NCBI RefSeq assembly: GCF_007833795.1
Contig: NZ_CP032702.1
Coordinates: 930,001 to 994,000, forward strand
DNA: 64,000 nt
From: Candidatus Pantoea soli
GTDB taxonomy: Bacteria > Pseudomonadota > Gammaproteobacteria > Enterobacterales > Enterobacteriaceae
Direction of reading: 5' to 3'
The notes beneath the pieces were generated by a model, which was given only the letters and a program-made list of their open reading frames with translations, did no database searches and was not told the origin of the DNA. This document shows positions 28,423-37,979 of this stretch, piece by piece (within the stretch, counting starts at the first letter, position 1; every line of letters begins with the position of its first letter). Both the position numbers and the translations under genes were made by a program.

Positions 28423-29733
28423 GTGCTGGAACGACTCTCCTGGAAGAGATTACTGACCGAGCTGGCGCTGGTCTGTCTGCCTGCGCTGCTGCTGGGGCTG
28501 TTAACCGGCTATCTGCCGTGGCTGCTGTTACTGGCGGTGTGCGGCATCCTGTTTTGGCACTTCAAAAACCTGATGCGACTGTCGCACTGGCTGTGGGTGG
28601 ATCGCTCCATGACACCGCCCACCGGCAGCGGCAGCTGGGAGCCGCTGTTTTATGGTCTGTATCAGATGCAGCTGCGCAACCGCCGCCGCCGGCGCGAGCT
28701 GGGAAACCTGATCAAACGGTTTCGCAGTGGTGCCGAATCACTGCCTGACGCCGTTGTTCTGACCACCGAAGAGGGCACCATTTTCTGGTGTAACGGTCTG
28801 GCACAGCAGCATCTGGGGCTGCGCTGGCCGGAAGATAACGGCCAGAACATCCTTAATCTGCTGCGCTACCCTGAATTTTCCCGCTATATCCGCCAGCGCG
28901 ACTTTAATAAGCCGCTGACCGTGGTGCTGAATAATCAGCATCATATGGAGTTCCGCGTCATGCCTTACAGTGAAGGGCAGTGGCTGATGGTGGCGCGCGA
29001 CGTGACGCAGATGCACCAGCTAGAGGGCGCACGCCGTAACTTTTTTGCCAACGTCAGCCATGAGCTGCGCACGCCGCTGACCGTGCTGCAGGGATATCTG
29101 GAGATGATGGATGACGAGGGCATGAATGCGCGCACGCGCAGTAAAGCGCTGAGCACCATGCAGGAGCAGACGCGCCGCATGGATAGCCTGGTAAAACAGC
29201 TGCTGACGCTGTCGCGCATTGAAGCTGCCCCGGCCATCGATCTGAAAGAGACCGTGGATGTGCCCACTATGCTGCTGCTGCTGCAGCGCGAAGCTGAAGC
29301 GCTGAGCCACGGCCGTCACCATATCTATTTCCATACCGATCCGCATCTGCGGGTGTTTGGCAACGACGAGCAGCTGCGCAGCGCCATCTCTAACCTGGTG
29401 TATAACGCGGTAAACCATACGCCGGAAGGTACGCGAATTGACATCAGCTGGCTGCGGACAAAGCAGGGCGCACAGTTCAAAGTGTGCGATGACGGGCCGG
29501 GTATCAGTGAGGAGCATTTACCGCGCCTGACCGAGCGCTTCTACCGCGTGGATAAAGCACGTTCGCGCGCCACCGGCGGCAGCGGGCTGGGGCTGGCGAT
29601 TGTGAAGCACGCGCTGGGGCATCACAACTCCCGTCTGGAGATCAGCAGCATTCCGCATCGCGAAACCTGCTTCAGTTTCCTGCTGCCGCCGCGCCTGATT
29701 GTGGCGGACGGCGTACACGAAAAGGTGAGCTGA
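28423..29733 (+). CDS. phoR: Phosphate regulon sensor histidine kinase PhoR
   Basis: Inner-membrane kinase/phosphatase for PhoB. 436 residues; E. coli has 431. Two N-terminal membrane spans (about 10-60), a basic linker, a PAS domain (about 100-190), HisKA with phospho-His213 in [10 protein letters not shown], and HATPase with [13 protein letters not shown] and GGSGLGLAI. Start is GTG 28423, as in E. coli, giving the conserved LERLSWKRL beginning. No obvious terminator with T-run follows; a 9-bp stem lies at 29776-29813. Confidence 0.97.
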   Translation: MLERLSWKRLLTELALVCLPALLLGLLTGYLPWLLLLAVCGILFWHFKNLMRLSHWLWVDRSMTPPTGSGSWEPLFYGLYQMQLRNRRRRRELGNLIKRFRSGAESLPDAVVLTTEEGTIFWCNGLAQQHLGLRWPEDNGQNILNLLRYPEFSRYIRQRDFNKPLTVVLNNQHHMEFRVMPYSEGQWLMVARDVTQMHQLEGARRNFFANVSHELRTPLTVLQGYLEMMDDEGMNARTRSKALSTMQEQTRRMDSLVKQLLTLSRIEAAPAIDLKETVDVPTMLLLLQREAEALSHGRHHIYFHTDPHLRVFGNDEQLRSAISNLVYNAVNHTPEGTRIDISWLRTKQGAQFKVCDDGPGISEEHLPRLTERFYRVDKARSRATGGSGLGLAIVKHALGHHNSRLEISSIPHRETCFSFLLPPRLIVADGVHEKVS

Positions 29734-30090
29734 GGACAGGCGGCAACAGATCGCAGGCTGCGGTAAGCGGCCATCCCGCCAGCGCTGCTGTTGCTGTTAT
29801 GCGCCGCTGGCGGCGGCACCCGGCTACGGGATGCCGCACGCGCGAAGCCGGACGTTACGCGGCAGAGATGCCGTGTGGTGGGCCCACCGGAAGGCGGACG
29901 AGACCGTTCCCGGCGCGTCCACCCGCCGCGTCAGCCGGCTTTCCTGACCTCAGACGATAGCTGTTGCGCTGAATTAACCTGTTTCAGCGCCTTCCGGTCT
30001 GTTTGCCGAAGCCGGTTGCGCATCGCGGCAGAGCGCTCCAGAATGTGCGTTTTACTGCTGGCTCCCTTTATCTGAATGGCGGATCTGCCG
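29734..30090 (+). other. Intergenic region after phoR
   Basis: About 357 bases between phoR and the PstS-like gene. It holds a 9-bp inverted repeat, CCGCCAGCG (29776-29784) with CGCTGGCGG (29805-29813), likely the phoR transcript end. Open frames here have no RBS and no protein-like composition. I saw no Pho box at correct 11-base spacing. Confidence 0.5.
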
Positions 30091-31017
30091 ATGAAATCGC
30101 TGCTGCTCTCCTTTTTGCTGCTGTGCGCCACGCTGGCGCAGGCACAGCAAACCATGCTGACCGGGAATCTGAGTAGCGTGGGTTCCGATACGCTCGGCTA
30201 TCTGATGACGCTATGGGGAGAGGATTTCAGCCGCCAGTCGCCCGGCGTTAATGTCCAGGTGCAGGCGGCGGGCTCCTCAACCGCACCGACGGCGCTGGCC
30301 GCGGGCGCCGCTCAGCTGGGGGCCATGAGCCGCCCCATGCAGGCGGATGAGCGTCAGCTGTTTATCGCCCGCTATGGCTATCCGCCGCTGGCCGTACCGG
30401 TGGCGATGGACGCGCTGGTGGTGGTCGTCAATCAGGACAATCCGCTGCCGCACATCAGCCAGCCGCAGCTGGATGCACTCTTCTCTGTCACCCGCCTGTG
30501 CGGTGCCGGCCAGGTGCCACAGCGCTGGGGCGACCTTGGCCTTCGCGATACGCACTGGGCAATGCGCGGAATTCAGCGCTTTGGCCGTAATTCCGCGTCC
30601 GGCACCTGGGGGTTTTTCAAACAGCAGGCGCTGTGCCGCGGCGATTTTCGCGCCGATGTGGCGGAGTTCCCCGGATCGGCCGCCGTAGTGCAGGCTGTGG
30701 CCAGTACGCCTGACAGCATCGGCTATGCCAGCTTTGGCTTCCACCTGAGCGGCGTCAAAATGGTGCCGGTGGTTACCGCGTCGGGCAGCAGCGTTATGCC
30801 GGATGCGGAATCGATCCGCAGCGGCCGCTATCCGTGGTCGCGTCCACTCTACATCTATGTCAACAAAGCGCCGGGTAAACCGCTGCCACCGCTGGTGGAG
30901 GCTTTCCTGCATCAGGTACTTTCGGCGCAGGGACAGCGCCGGGTGACTGAAGCGGGCTATCTGCCCCTTTCCGACAGCCAGATAAAGCAGGCGCGCGCCG
31001 CGATTGAAGAAAAGTAA
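30091..31017 (+). CDS. PstS-like phosphate-binding periplasmic protein
   Basis: 308 residues. Signal peptide MKSLLLSFLLLCATLAQA, then a type II periplasmic-binding fold of the PstS-like group: GSDTLGYLMTLW, AAGSSTAPTALAAGAAQLGAMSRPM, RFGRNSASGTWGFF and PDSIGYASFGF line the anion pocket (Ser/Thr/Arg-rich). I chose ATG 30091 over 30076 because the signal peptide starts there with GGCGGAT upstream. No pstCAB genes follow, so it may serve a distant transporter or act in sensing. Downstream of phoBR, which suits a phosphate role. Confidence 0.83.
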   Translation: MKSLLLSFLLLCATLAQAQQTMLTGNLSSVGSDTLGYLMTLWGEDFSRQSPGVNVQVQAAGSSTAPTALAAGAAQLGAMSRPMQADERQLFIARYGYPPLAVPVAMDALVVVVNQDNPLPHISQPQLDALFSVTRLCGAGQVPQRWGDLGLRDTHWAMRGIQRFGRNSASGTWGFFKQQALCRGDFRADVAEFPGSAAVVQAVASTPDSIGYASFGFHLSGVKMVPVVTASGSSVMPDAESIRSGRYPWSRPLYIYVNKAPGKPLPPLVEAFLHQVLSAQGQRRVTEAGYLPLSDSQIKQARAAIEEK

Positions 31018-31101
31018 TGCCGCCCAGCTGAAGATGAATTTTTTTCAACACAGCTGAAATTTCTTCCATTGCCGGATGCCCGCCTGCATGTCACTCTTCT
31101 T

Positions 31102-31125
31102 GGACATATAGCCATCCAGATGGCC
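31102..31125 (+). promoter_or_regulatory. Candidate MetJ operator (three met boxes)
   Basis: Three contiguous 8-mers, GGACATAT, AGCCATCC and AGATGGCC, each match 5 of 8 positions of the met box AGACGTCT. They lie 59-83 bases before the MetE-like gene. MetJ operators are tandem met boxes, so the arrangement fits, but single scores are modest. Confidence 0.35.
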
Positions 31126-31184
31126 GTGAATAACGTAACGAAATGATATCCTGGCGGAATCATCCGCCGATGAGGAGTGACATT

Positions 31185-32291
31185 ATGCAACGCAATACCG
31201 CCCCGTTCCGTGCTGACACCGTTGGCAGCTTTCTGCGCCCTGCAGCGATTAAACAGGCGCGCGAACAGTTTGCCGCCGGTGAAATCAGTGCGGATCAGCT
31301 GCGCCAGACCGAAGATGAGGCCATTCGTCAGGTCGTCGCCCGCCAGCGTGAGAATGGATTACAGGTGGTAACGGACGGTGAATTCCGCCGTGCCTGGTGG
31401 CACTTCGATTTCTTTGGCGATCTGCACGGCGTAGAGCTGTTTGAAGCAGAGCAGGGCATTCAGTTCAATGGCGTGCAGACCAAAGCGCACGGTGTCAAAG
31501 TCACCGGTAAAGTCGCCTTTAACCCGCAGCACCCGATGCTGGAGCACTTTCGCTTCCTGCAAAGCGTGGCCGGCGATGCCGTCGCGAAAATGACCATTCC
31601 GAGCCCGAGCGTGCTGCACTTCCGCGGCGGGCGCAAGGTGATCGATGCCACAGTCTATCCGGATCTCGACGCTTACTTTGCTGACCTCGCGCAGACTTAT
31701 AAGGACGCCATCCACGCCTTCTATGCCGCCGGCTGCCGCTACCTGCAACTGGACGACACCGTATGGGCCTACCTCTGTTCCACGGAACAGCAGCAGCAGA
31801 TTCGCGAACGCGGCGACGATCCGCAGGCGCTGGCGCGCACCTATGCGCAGGTGCTGAACACCGCGCTAGAGGGCAAGCCTGACGATCTGACCGTCGGTCT
31901 GCATGTGTGCCGCGGCAATTTCCGCTCGACGTGGATCTCGGAAGGCGGCTATGAACCGGTCGCGGAAATCCTGTTTGGCGGCGTGAACATCGATGCCTTT
32001 TTCCTGGAATATGACAATGAACGCTCCGGCGGTTTTGAGCCGCTGCGCTTCATCAAGCCCGGCCATCAGCAGGTGGTGCTGGGGCTGATTACCACCAAAA
32101 CCGGTGAGCTGGAAGATCCGGCGCAGGTGAAGGCGCGTCTGCAGGAAGCGGCCCGCTATGTCAGCCTCGACCAAATCTGCCTCAGCCCGCAGTGCGGCTT
32201 TGCCTCAACCGAAGAGGGCAACAGCCTGACCGAGGCGCAGCAGTGGCAGAAGATTCGTCTGGTCGTCGATATCGCCCGACAGGTGTGGTAA
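31185..32291 (+). CDS. Cobalamin-independent methionine synthase-like protein (single MetE C-terminal domain)
   Basis: 368 residues, about half of MetE, as in the YxjG/YxjH group. The zinc ligands line up as His240-x-Cys242 (GLHVCRGN), Glu275 (FLEYD) and Cys337 (SPQCGF), so thiol activation is likely. The usual N-terminal half of MetE is absent, so the methyl donor may not be polyglutamyl methylfolate. I chose ATG 31185, which has GAGGAG 8 bases upstream, over an earlier in-frame ATG at 31143. A met-box-like stretch precedes it and a terminator follows. Confidence 0.87.
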   Translation: MQRNTAPFRADTVGSFLRPAAIKQAREQFAAGEISADQLRQTEDEAIRQVVARQRENGLQVVTDGEFRRAWWHFDFFGDLHGVELFEAEQGIQFNGVQTKAHGVKVTGKVAFNPQHPMLEHFRFLQSVAGDAVAKMTIPSPSVLHFRGGRKVIDATVYPDLDAYFADLAQTYKDAIHAFYAAGCRYLQLDDTVWAYLCSTEQQQQIRERGDDPQALARTYAQVLNTALEGKPDDLTVGLHVCRGNFRSTWISEGGYEPVAEILFGGVNIDAFFLEYDNERSGGFEPLRFIKPGHQQVVLGLITTKTGELEDPAQVKARLQEAARYVSLDQICLSPQCGFASTEEGNSLTEAQQWQKIRLVVDIARQVW

Positions 32292-32311
32292 GGGTGTAAA
32301 TCTGTGCAGAC

Positions 32312-32334
32312 AGGCGCGTAAATCGCGCCTTTTG
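32312..32334 (+). terminator. Intrinsic terminator of the MetE-like gene
   Basis: AGGCGCG (32312-32318), loop TAAAT, CGCGCCT (32324-32330), then TTT, 20 bases after the stop. Confidence 0.78.
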
Positions 32335-32693
32335 TGCAAATGCTGCCGCTTTTTTGCAAAGAGATCTCCGGCGTTGCGGAAACTTTAAACACATCATCTG
32401 AGGTGTTTTCTCACTATTCCCTCCTGATCCACTACTCAGACGGGCATTCTTGCTATATCCTTCTGGTTTTCCGATCCCGTATTGCCTTTCTTCGCTATAA
32501 ACGTTTTAATTTGCGCCGTTGTCAATTTATCCCTCTGTGAACAGAAGAAAAGCAGTTTAAATCACCTGCGCTGTACCGATTCGGCCCGCATATCGCACTG
32601 GTCCTGCCAGATAAGCCATTGTTTTCGCGCATTCAGGGGACAACACAAACCCAACTTCCACCGCAACATCAGCTACAGGCAGTACAGAAGTTT
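32335..32693 (+). other. Long leader region upstream of brnQ
   Basis: About 360 bases, AT-richer than the genes around it, between the terminator and brnQ. No open frame with RBS is convincing. I looked for a leader peptide rich in Leu/Ile/Val codons and did not find a clear one. It most likely contains the brnQ promoter and an untranslated leader. Confidence 0.4.
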
Positions 32694-34013
32694 ATGACAT
32701 ACCGTTTAACCACCAAGGATATCCTGGCGCTGGGCTTCATGACGTTTGCCCTGTTTGTTGGCGCGGGTAATATCATCTTCCCGCCCATGGTCGGGATTCA
32801 GTCTGGCGAACACGTCTGGATTGCCGCGCTTGGCTTCCTGATTACCGCTGTGGGGCTGCCGGTGATGACCGTCATCGCCCTGGCCCGCGTAGGCGGCGGC
32901 ATCGACGCACTCAGCTCACCGATTGGCAAAGCGGCAGGTCTGCTGCTGGCGACCGTCTGCTACCTGGCCGTTGGTCCGCTGTTCGCGACACCGCGTACCG
33001 CCACCGTCTCTTTTGAAGTGGGCATTGCACCGCTGACCGGCGATGGCCCGCTGCCGCTGTTTATCTACAGCCTGATCTACTTTGTGCTGGTGATCGGCAT
33101 TTCGCTTTATCCAGGCAAACTGCTGGACACCGTGGGGCATTTCCTCGCACCGCTGAAAATCGTCGCCCTGACGGTACTGGGCGTGGCTGCGCTGCTCTGG
33201 CCAGCGGGTGGTCTGTCACCGGCTACCGCAGATTATCAGCGCGCGGCCTTCTCAAGCGGCTTCGTCAATGGTTATCTGACCATGGACACGCTGGGTGCGC
33301 TGGTGTTCGGCATCGTCATCGTTAACGCGGCGCGTTCACGCGGCGTGGAAGATGCAAAACTGCTGACCCGTTACACCATGCTGGCAGGCATCATTGCCGG
33401 GGTGGGCCTGACGCTGGTGTACCTGAGCCTGTTCAAGCTGGGTTCCGACAGCGGCGCGATTGTTGAACAGCAGGCGAACGGCGCGGCGATTCTGCATGCG
33501 TACGTGCAGAAAACCTTTGGCGGCATGGGTAGCCTGTTTCTGGCGGCGCTGATCTTCGTTGCCTGTATGGTGACCGCCGTGGGCCTGACCTGCGCCTGTG
33601 CAGAATTCTTTGCGCAATACCTGCCGTTGTCGTATAAAGCGCTGGTGTTTATTCTGGGTCTGTTCTCAATGCTGGTGTCGAATCTTGGCCTGAGCCAGCT
33701 GATTCAGATCTCTATCCCGGTACTGACGGCGATTTATCCGCCGTGCATCGTGCTGGTGGTGCTGAGCTTCACCCTGAACTGGTGGAACCGCAGTACGCGC
33801 ATTATCGCACCGGTCATGCTGGTCAGCCTGCTGTTTGGTATTGTTGACGCCATCAAAACCACCAGCTTTAAAGATGCGCTGCCGCTGTTCTGTCAGAACC
33901 TGCCGCTGGCCGATCAGGGACTCTCCTGGCTGCCACCGTCGCTGGCGATGCTGGTGATTGCGGCGGTCGTTGACCGGGTGAAAGGGCGCCGGCAGGTGGC
34001 CGTTCAGCACTAA
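32694..34013 (+). CDS. brnQ: Branched-chain amino acid transporter (LIVCS family)
   Basis: 439-residue inner-membrane cotransporter for Leu, Ile and Val, same length as E. coli BrnQ, with about 12 spans. [21 protein letters not shown] and [18 protein letters not shown] are near-identical hallmarks (quoted in part). I chose ATG 32694 because it aligns with the known start ([14 protein letters not shown]); the RBS is weak (CAGAAG). Followed by a terminator and proY. Confidence 0.95.
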   Translation: MTYRLTTKDILALGFMTFALFVGAGNIIFPPMVGIQSGEHVWIAALGFLITAVGLPVMTVIALARVGGGIDALSSPIGKAAGLLLATVCYLAVGPLFATPRTATVSFEVGIAPLTGDGPLPLFIYSLIYFVLVIGISLYPGKLLDTVGHFLAPLKIVALTVLGVAALLWPAGGLSPATADYQRAAFSSGFVNGYLTMDTLGALVFGIVIVNAARSRGVEDAKLLTRYTMLAGIIAGVGLTLVYLSLFKLGSDSGAIVEQQANGAAILHAYVQKTFGGMGSLFLAALIFVACMVTAVGLTCACAEFFAQYLPLSYKALVFILGLFSMLVSNLGLSQLIQISIPVLTAIYPPCIVLVVLSFTLNWWNRSTRIIAPVMLVSLLFGIVDAIKTTSFKDALPLFCQNLPLADQGLSWLPPSLAMLVIAAVVDRVKGRRQVAVQH

Positions 34014-34034
34014 ACGACATTGTTGTTATTTTCG

Positions 34035-34059
34035 ACCACGGGCTTGCCCGTGGTTTTTT
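34035..34059 (+). terminator. Terminator between brnQ and proY
   Basis: ACCACGGG (34035-34042), loop CTTG, CCCGTGGT (34047-34054), then five more T. It stands 24 bases before the proY start, so proY may be expressed by readthrough or from a promoter inside brnQ. Confidence 0.85.
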
Positions 34060-34082
34060 CATTTCCACAGGTACTGTTTGTT

Positions 34083-35438
34083 ATGCAAGAAACCAATAAG
34101 CTCAAACGCGGACTGAGCACTCGCCACATCCGTTTTATGGCGCTGGGATCGGCAATCGGCACGGGGCTGTTTTACGGTTCGGCTGATGCCATCCAGATGG
34201 CCGGGCCCAGCGTACTGCTGGCATACATCATTGGCGGTGCCGTGGCGTACATCATCATGCGTGCGCTCGGTGAGATGTCTGTAAACAATCCGCAGGCCAG
34301 CTCCTTCTCCCGCTATGCGCAGGATTACCTTGGGCCGCTGGCAGGCTACATCACCGGCTGGACCTACTGTTTTGAAATCCTGATTGTGGCAATTGCCGAC
34401 GTGACGGCTTTTGGTATCTACATGGGCGTCTGGTTCCCCGATGTGCCGCACTGGATCTGGGTGTTGTCGGTGGTGCTGATCATCGGCGGCATCAACCTGA
34501 TGAGCGTGAAAGTGTTTGGCGAAGTGGAGTTCTGGTTCTCCTTCTTCAAAGTGGCCACCATTATCATCATGATTGTGGCCGGCTTCGGCATGATTTTCTG
34601 GGGCATCGGCAACGGCGGTCAGCCGACCGGTATCCATAATCTGTGGAGCAACGGCGGCTTCTTCGCTCACGGCGTGGTGGGCATGCTGCTTTCGCTGCAG
34701 ATGGTGATGTTTGCCTATGGCGGCATCGAAATCATCGGTATCACCGCCGGTGAAGCCGAGGAGCCCGCGAAGTCCATACCGCGCGCCATTAACTCTGTGC
34801 CGCTGCGCATCCTGGTGTTTTACGTGGGGACGCTGTTCGTCATCATGTCGATTTATCCGTGGAATCAGGTGGGCACGGCAGGCAGCCCGTTTGTGCTGAC
34901 CTTCCAGCACCTTGGCATTGCGGCGGCGGCATCCATTCTTAACTTTGTGGTGCTGACGGCTTCGCTGTCCGCCATCAACAGCGATGTGTTCGGCGTAGGG
35001 CGTATGCTGCACGGCATGGCGCAGCAGGGCCATGCACCGCAGATCTTTCAGAAGGTCTCGGCGCGCGGGATTCCGTGGGTCACGGTGCTGGTGATGATGA
35101 CGGCGATGCTGATTGCGGTGTACCTCAACTACCTGATGCCGGAAAAAGTCTTCCTGGTGATCGCCTCGCTGGCGACATTTGCCACCGTGTGGGTGTGGAT
35201 TATGATTCTGCTGTCGCAGATTGCCTTCCGTCGCAGAATCGGCAAAACGCAGGCCAGCCAGCTGCAGTTTGCGCTGCCGGGCGGCAGTGCCACCGCGTGG
35301 GTTGGCGTGCTGTTTCTGGCCTTTATCATCGGGCTGATTGGCTACTTCCCGGATACGCGCGTCTCGCTGTACGTGGGCTTTGCGTGGATTGTGCTGTTGC
35401 TGCTGACCTGGCCGCTGGCGAAAAAACGTCAGCGCTAA
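34083..35438 (+). CDS. proY: Proline-specific permease ProY
   Basis: 451-residue APC-family amino-acid permease, inner membrane, about 12 spans; E. coli ProY has 457 residues. Hallmarks: [58 protein letters not shown] (in part). ATG 34083 is placed by the match to the known N terminus; the RBS is poor (ACAGGTA), as the upstream terminator crowds it. Order brnQ-proY is as in E. coli; malZ, which follows there, is absent. Confidence 0.93.
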   Translation: MQETNKLKRGLSTRHIRFMALGSAIGTGLFYGSADAIQMAGPSVLLAYIIGGAVAYIIMRALGEMSVNNPQASSFSRYAQDYLGPLAGYITGWTYCFEILIVAIADVTAFGIYMGVWFPDVPHWIWVLSVVLIIGGINLMSVKVFGEVEFWFSFFKVATIIIMIVAGFGMIFWGIGNGGQPTGIHNLWSNGGFFAHGVVGMLLSLQMVMFAYGGIEIIGITAGEAEEPAKSIPRAINSVPLRILVFYVGTLFVIMSIYPWNQVGTAGSPFVLTFQHLGIAAAASILNFVVLTASLSAINSDVFGVGRMLHGMAQQGHAPQIFQKVSARGIPWVTVLVMMTAMLIAVYLNYLMPEKVFLVIASLATFATVWVWIMILLSQIAFRRRIGKTQASQLQFALPGGSATAWVGVLFLAFIIGLIGYFPDTRVSLYVGFAWIVLLLLTWPLAKKRQR

Positions 35439-35452
35439 TCGCGCTTCTCTCC

Positions 35453-35476
35453 GGCGGCTCAATCGGGCCGCCTGTT
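35453..35476 (+). terminator. Probable proY terminator
   Basis: GGCGGC (35453-35458), loop of 8, GCCGCC (35467-35472), then TGTTT and further T-rich sequence. Confidence 0.6.
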
Positions 35477-35707
35477 TCCGCTTTTTTCTTCGCCTGCTTT
35501 TCTCCCGGTAAAAAAAATCCCGGCGCGTCCTGTCGCCGAAAAAAGTGTCAAAGGAGAAAAAAAGGAAGTCATGCTAAGGGGATGATTGACCCCCAAAGAA
35601 TACCCGAAAATTCATTCGCTTAGACGGTTATTTCCAAATATAGAAAAGTCGCAGAGGCGGGCGCAAATTGCCTGACGCCGGCTAATCAGAATCTGCGCAA
35701 CTGATAA

Positions 35708-35725
35708 GCCAGCCGACAGGCTGGC
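35708..35725 (-). terminator. Hairpin after the phytase gene
   Basis: GCCAGCC (35708-35714), loop GACA, GGCTGGC (35719-35725), perfect, 13 bases past the phytase stop on the minus strand, followed there by TTATCAGTT. Weak T-tail. Confidence 0.5.
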
Positions 35726-35738
35726 GCGGAACCGGGTT

Positions 35739-36983
35739 TCAGGACTGTGGGTATGTCACGGGCATCAGCGCCCGGCGATCTATCGCTTTACGCAGTTTTT
35801 CCAGCGTGGATTGATAAGGGCAGAGCGTGCCGGCGACGGTAACCTGACAGTTTTGCTGATGCCACTCCTCGCGCAGCAGTGGATGGCGATCGTCCACCGG
35901 CGTCAGCTGACGCAGCGCCTCCAGGCTCTGCGCCTGAAAATAGATGCGCAACAGCGGCTGGTGCGTCTGCGTATCGCGCCAGCGCTCAAACACCAGACTG
36001 CCGCCGGGCGGGATATTACCGCGTGCATAGCCCGGCAGCTGCCAGCTGAAGCCGATCAGCGTGCGCACCATGGCGATATTGGTATCGTGCGCCACCAGCA
36101 GCAGCCAGCGGGTATCCGGTGTGGCAGGCCGATCCTCCAGACTCTTCACCACCGCATCCAGCAGGATTGAGCCGCGCTTTTGCGCGAGGTAAGGCACATC
36201 ATTACTGAGATCGTAACTGGCGGTCTGCAGCGGCAGCAGGTCGCTGATTTGCTGCGCGTCGGTAATATGACCCCATGCCAGCTGCTCAGAGGGCAGATTC
36301 TCACTCCAGCCAAGGCGCAGCGTCTCCGTCATGCTTGCCAGCACGCTCAGCCCCTGCACCCAGGTATGCCCGCTGCGCGTCTGCTTCAGCTGCCAGGGCT
36401 GCTCAAATATCCCGCAGTGCGTCGGGCACACCGCCTGTTGCAGCAGCCGGATAGCCGGCTGTAAGCGCTGCTGCAGAGCCGCAAGATCGCCAGCCCGCGC
36501 GGCTACGGCGGCACGCTCCTGTGCCGGGTCAGTTTGTGCGAACGGAAAGTGGCTGCTCTGGAACAGCGGATCGCTATCCGCCGCCACCCGATGCACCGGC
36601 ACGTCACAGCCGGGGAAGGCGCCGGCCATAAGCGCGGTGGCGGTGGCCTGCGTGCGCTGCAGCGGACTGGCGCGCACGTAGACCTGGCGGGCAGCGGGGC
36701 AGCCGGCGTGCAGCAGCCCCAGCTGCCGATAGTGTTCGCCCTGCCAGCGGCCGATATTTTTTACGGCGGCCTCGCCGTGCGGGGTCAGTTCACCGTCGGC
36801 AGTGGTCCAGCGCGGCCAGGGTTGCCCGGTCGCCGCTTCTATCTCTTTGCGGTTACCGGCAGTCGGCGGCCGTACGCCGTGCCGGCTGATCTCCACCACT
36901 TTTTCCAGCTGATAGCGCGCCGCGGACTGCGCCGGCAGCGCCAGCACAGCCAGCAGGGCGCTGATGCAGAGCTGGCGTATCAC
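35739..36983 (-). CDS. Histidine acid phosphatase, AppA phytase type
   Basis: 414 residues with a signal peptide (about 1-21), so periplasmic. The nucleophile motif RHGVRPP has Arg34 and His35; the proton donor pair is His299-Asp300 in VAHDTN; PPGGSLVFERW is also typical. The HDTN form and overall match point to AppA-type 6-phytase rather than glucose-1-phosphatase, whose motif is HDSN. Several Cys could form disulfides. The start codon overlaps the stop of the upstream inositol monophosphatase gene by 4 bases, giving a coupled pair. No Pho box recognised upstream. Confidence 0.85.
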   Translation of the reverse strand: MIRQLCISALLAVLALPAQSAARYQLEKVVEISRHGVRPPTAGNRKEIEAATGQPWPRWTTADGELTPHGEAAVKNIGRWQGEHYRQLGLLHAGCPAARQVYVRASPLQRTQATATALMAGAFPGCDVPVHRVAADSDPLFQSSHFPFAQTDPAQERAAVAARAGDLAALQQRLQPAIRLLQQAVCPTHCGIFEQPWQLKQTRSGHTWVQGLSVLASMTETLRLGWSENLPSEQLAWGHITDAQQISDLLPLQTASYDLSNDVPYLAQKRGSILLDAVVKSLEDRPATPDTRWLLLVAHDTNIAMVRTLIGFSWQLPGYARGNIPPGGSLVFERWRDTQTHQPLLRIYFQAQSLEALRQLTPVDDRHPLLREEWHQQNCQVTVAGTLCPYQSTLEKLRKAIDRRALMPVTYPQS

Positions 36984-37789
36984 AGCGTGGGCTGCTCAGG
37001 CAGCAGCGCCCGGAGTTGCGGATAGAGTTCAGCATTGGCCAGCAGCACCGGATTACCGCGCTTTAACCCCTCATGGCTGAGGTAATCGTTTGTGAGGCCG
37101 CCCGCTTCACGCATCAGTACAATGCCGGGCAAACCGTCCCACGGGTTCATATGGGCTTCGTAATACCCCAGCAGACGGCCCGCTGCAGCCCAGGCGCTCA
37201 TCAGTGCACCGGAGCCGTTGCGGATAAACATGCCGCCCTGCGCCAGCAGCGCGTCGATAAAGCTGGTCAGCGCCGCCGCCGGCTGACTGTTGGAGCTGCT
37301 CAGTCCCAGCAGGCCCTGATTAAGCTGCTGCGCGCTGTGCGCGTGGATGCGCTTATCGTTCACCCACGCGCCTTTGCCACGGCAGGCATGAAAGGTTTCC
37401 TGATGATTGGGATCGCTGACCACGCCAATTACCGCTTCGTTTTCGCAGACAATCGCCAGCGCAACGCACCAGTTATGCAGGCCGTTAAGAAAGCTGCTGG
37501 TGCCGTCGATGGGATCAACCACCCAGATAAAGCGCGCGCCGCTTATTTCACCGCCGCTCTCTTCGCCCAGCACCGCATCGTCAGGGAAGCGTTCGTGGAT
37601 CAGATGCTTCACCAGCTGCTCGACGTTGCGGTCCGCTTCACTGACCACATCCTGCAGATCTTTTTTATGTTCTGTCACCAGCTGATGGCGCTGCTGATAC
37701 CACGCCATAGCACGACTGGCGGCAGTTCTGGCGACATCGCAGGCAAAATGATAGCGTGCGTCAAGTTCGTTTAGCGTGGCTGATGACAT
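36980..37789 (-). CDS. Inositol monophosphatase family protein
   Basis: 269 residues, Mg-dependent, Li-sensitive phosphatase family. Metal ligands: Glu76/Glu77 in LGEESGG, Asp92 and Asp95 in VVDPIDGTSSF, and the C-terminal NPWDGLPG. It differs from SuhB enough to be a separate paralogue. No signal peptide, cytosolic. Upstream partner in a 4-base-overlap operon with the phytase gene, which suggests the final dephosphorylation of inositol phosphate. Other substrates of the family (fructose bisphosphate, PAP, histidinol phosphate) cannot be excluded. Confidence 0.88.
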   Translation of the reverse strand: MSSATLNELDARYHFACDVARTAASRAMAWYQQRHQLVTEHKKDLQDVVSEADRNVEQLVKHLIHERFPDDAVLGEESGGEISGARFIWVVDPIDGTSSFLNGLHNWCVALAIVCENEAVIGVVSDPNHQETFHACRGKGAWVNDKRIHAHSAQQLNQGLLGLSSSNSQPAAALTSFIDALLAQGGMFIRNGSGALMSAWAAAGRLLGYYEAHMNPWDGLPGIVLMREAGGLTNDYLSHEGLKRGNPVLLANAELYPQLRALLPEQPTL

Positions 37790-37892
37790 CTTTCCCTCTT
37801 ATCATTTTCTGGCAAACGACGTGACAATACACGCCGTCACAGGCGAACAGGCTGTGTGATTGAGTTAACAAAAGTTAAGCAGGGCTTCATTA

Positions 37893-37938
37893 AGCCGCAG
37901 ATGACTGCGGCTGGCAAGAGGTGGACCGTGCGGTCCAC
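37893..37938 (-). terminator. Two hairpins downstream of ybdG
   Basis: GTGGACCG/CGGTCCAC (37921-37938) and AGCCGCAG/CTGCGGCT (37893-37912, loop ATGA). Both perfect. Read on the minus strand they follow ybdG, the second being trailed by TTAATG; they also precede the monophosphatase gene. Confidence 0.5.
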
Positions 37939-37979
37939 GCTAAATTGAGATAATCCGGAGCCGGCCGCAACCTGCGTCC

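Larger units (their letters stand above)
35439..35738 (+). other. Intergenic region with overlapping mini-ORFs
   Basis: 300 bases between convergent proY and phytase genes. A strong Shine-Dalgarno stretch (AAAGGAAG, before 35571) leads into a four-codon frame, MLRG (35571-35585), whose stop overlaps the start of a 13-codon frame, MIDPQRIPENSFA (35582-35623), itself preceded by AAGGGG. Whether either is translated is unknown. Purine-rich 35510-35570 stands out. Confidence 0.3.

Noticed and set aside
29791..30075. 94-codon frame ending just before the PstS-like gene
   Set aside because: No RBS, Arg/Cys-rich composition, no similarity recognised; looks like chance open frame in GC-rich DNA.
32335..32693. 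Leader peptide attenuator of brnQ
   Set aside because: No short frame with RBS rich in Leu, Ile or Val codons and no attenuator hairpin before brnQ.
34059..35462. 467-codon frame on the minus strand
   Set aside because: Antisense of proY, a clear membrane transporter; the antisense product is His/Arg-rich with no domain.
37790..37979. Pho box upstream of the monophosphatase-phytase operon
   Set aside because: CTGTGAC and TGTATTG at 11-base spacing match the consensus too poorly, and a third repeat is absent.
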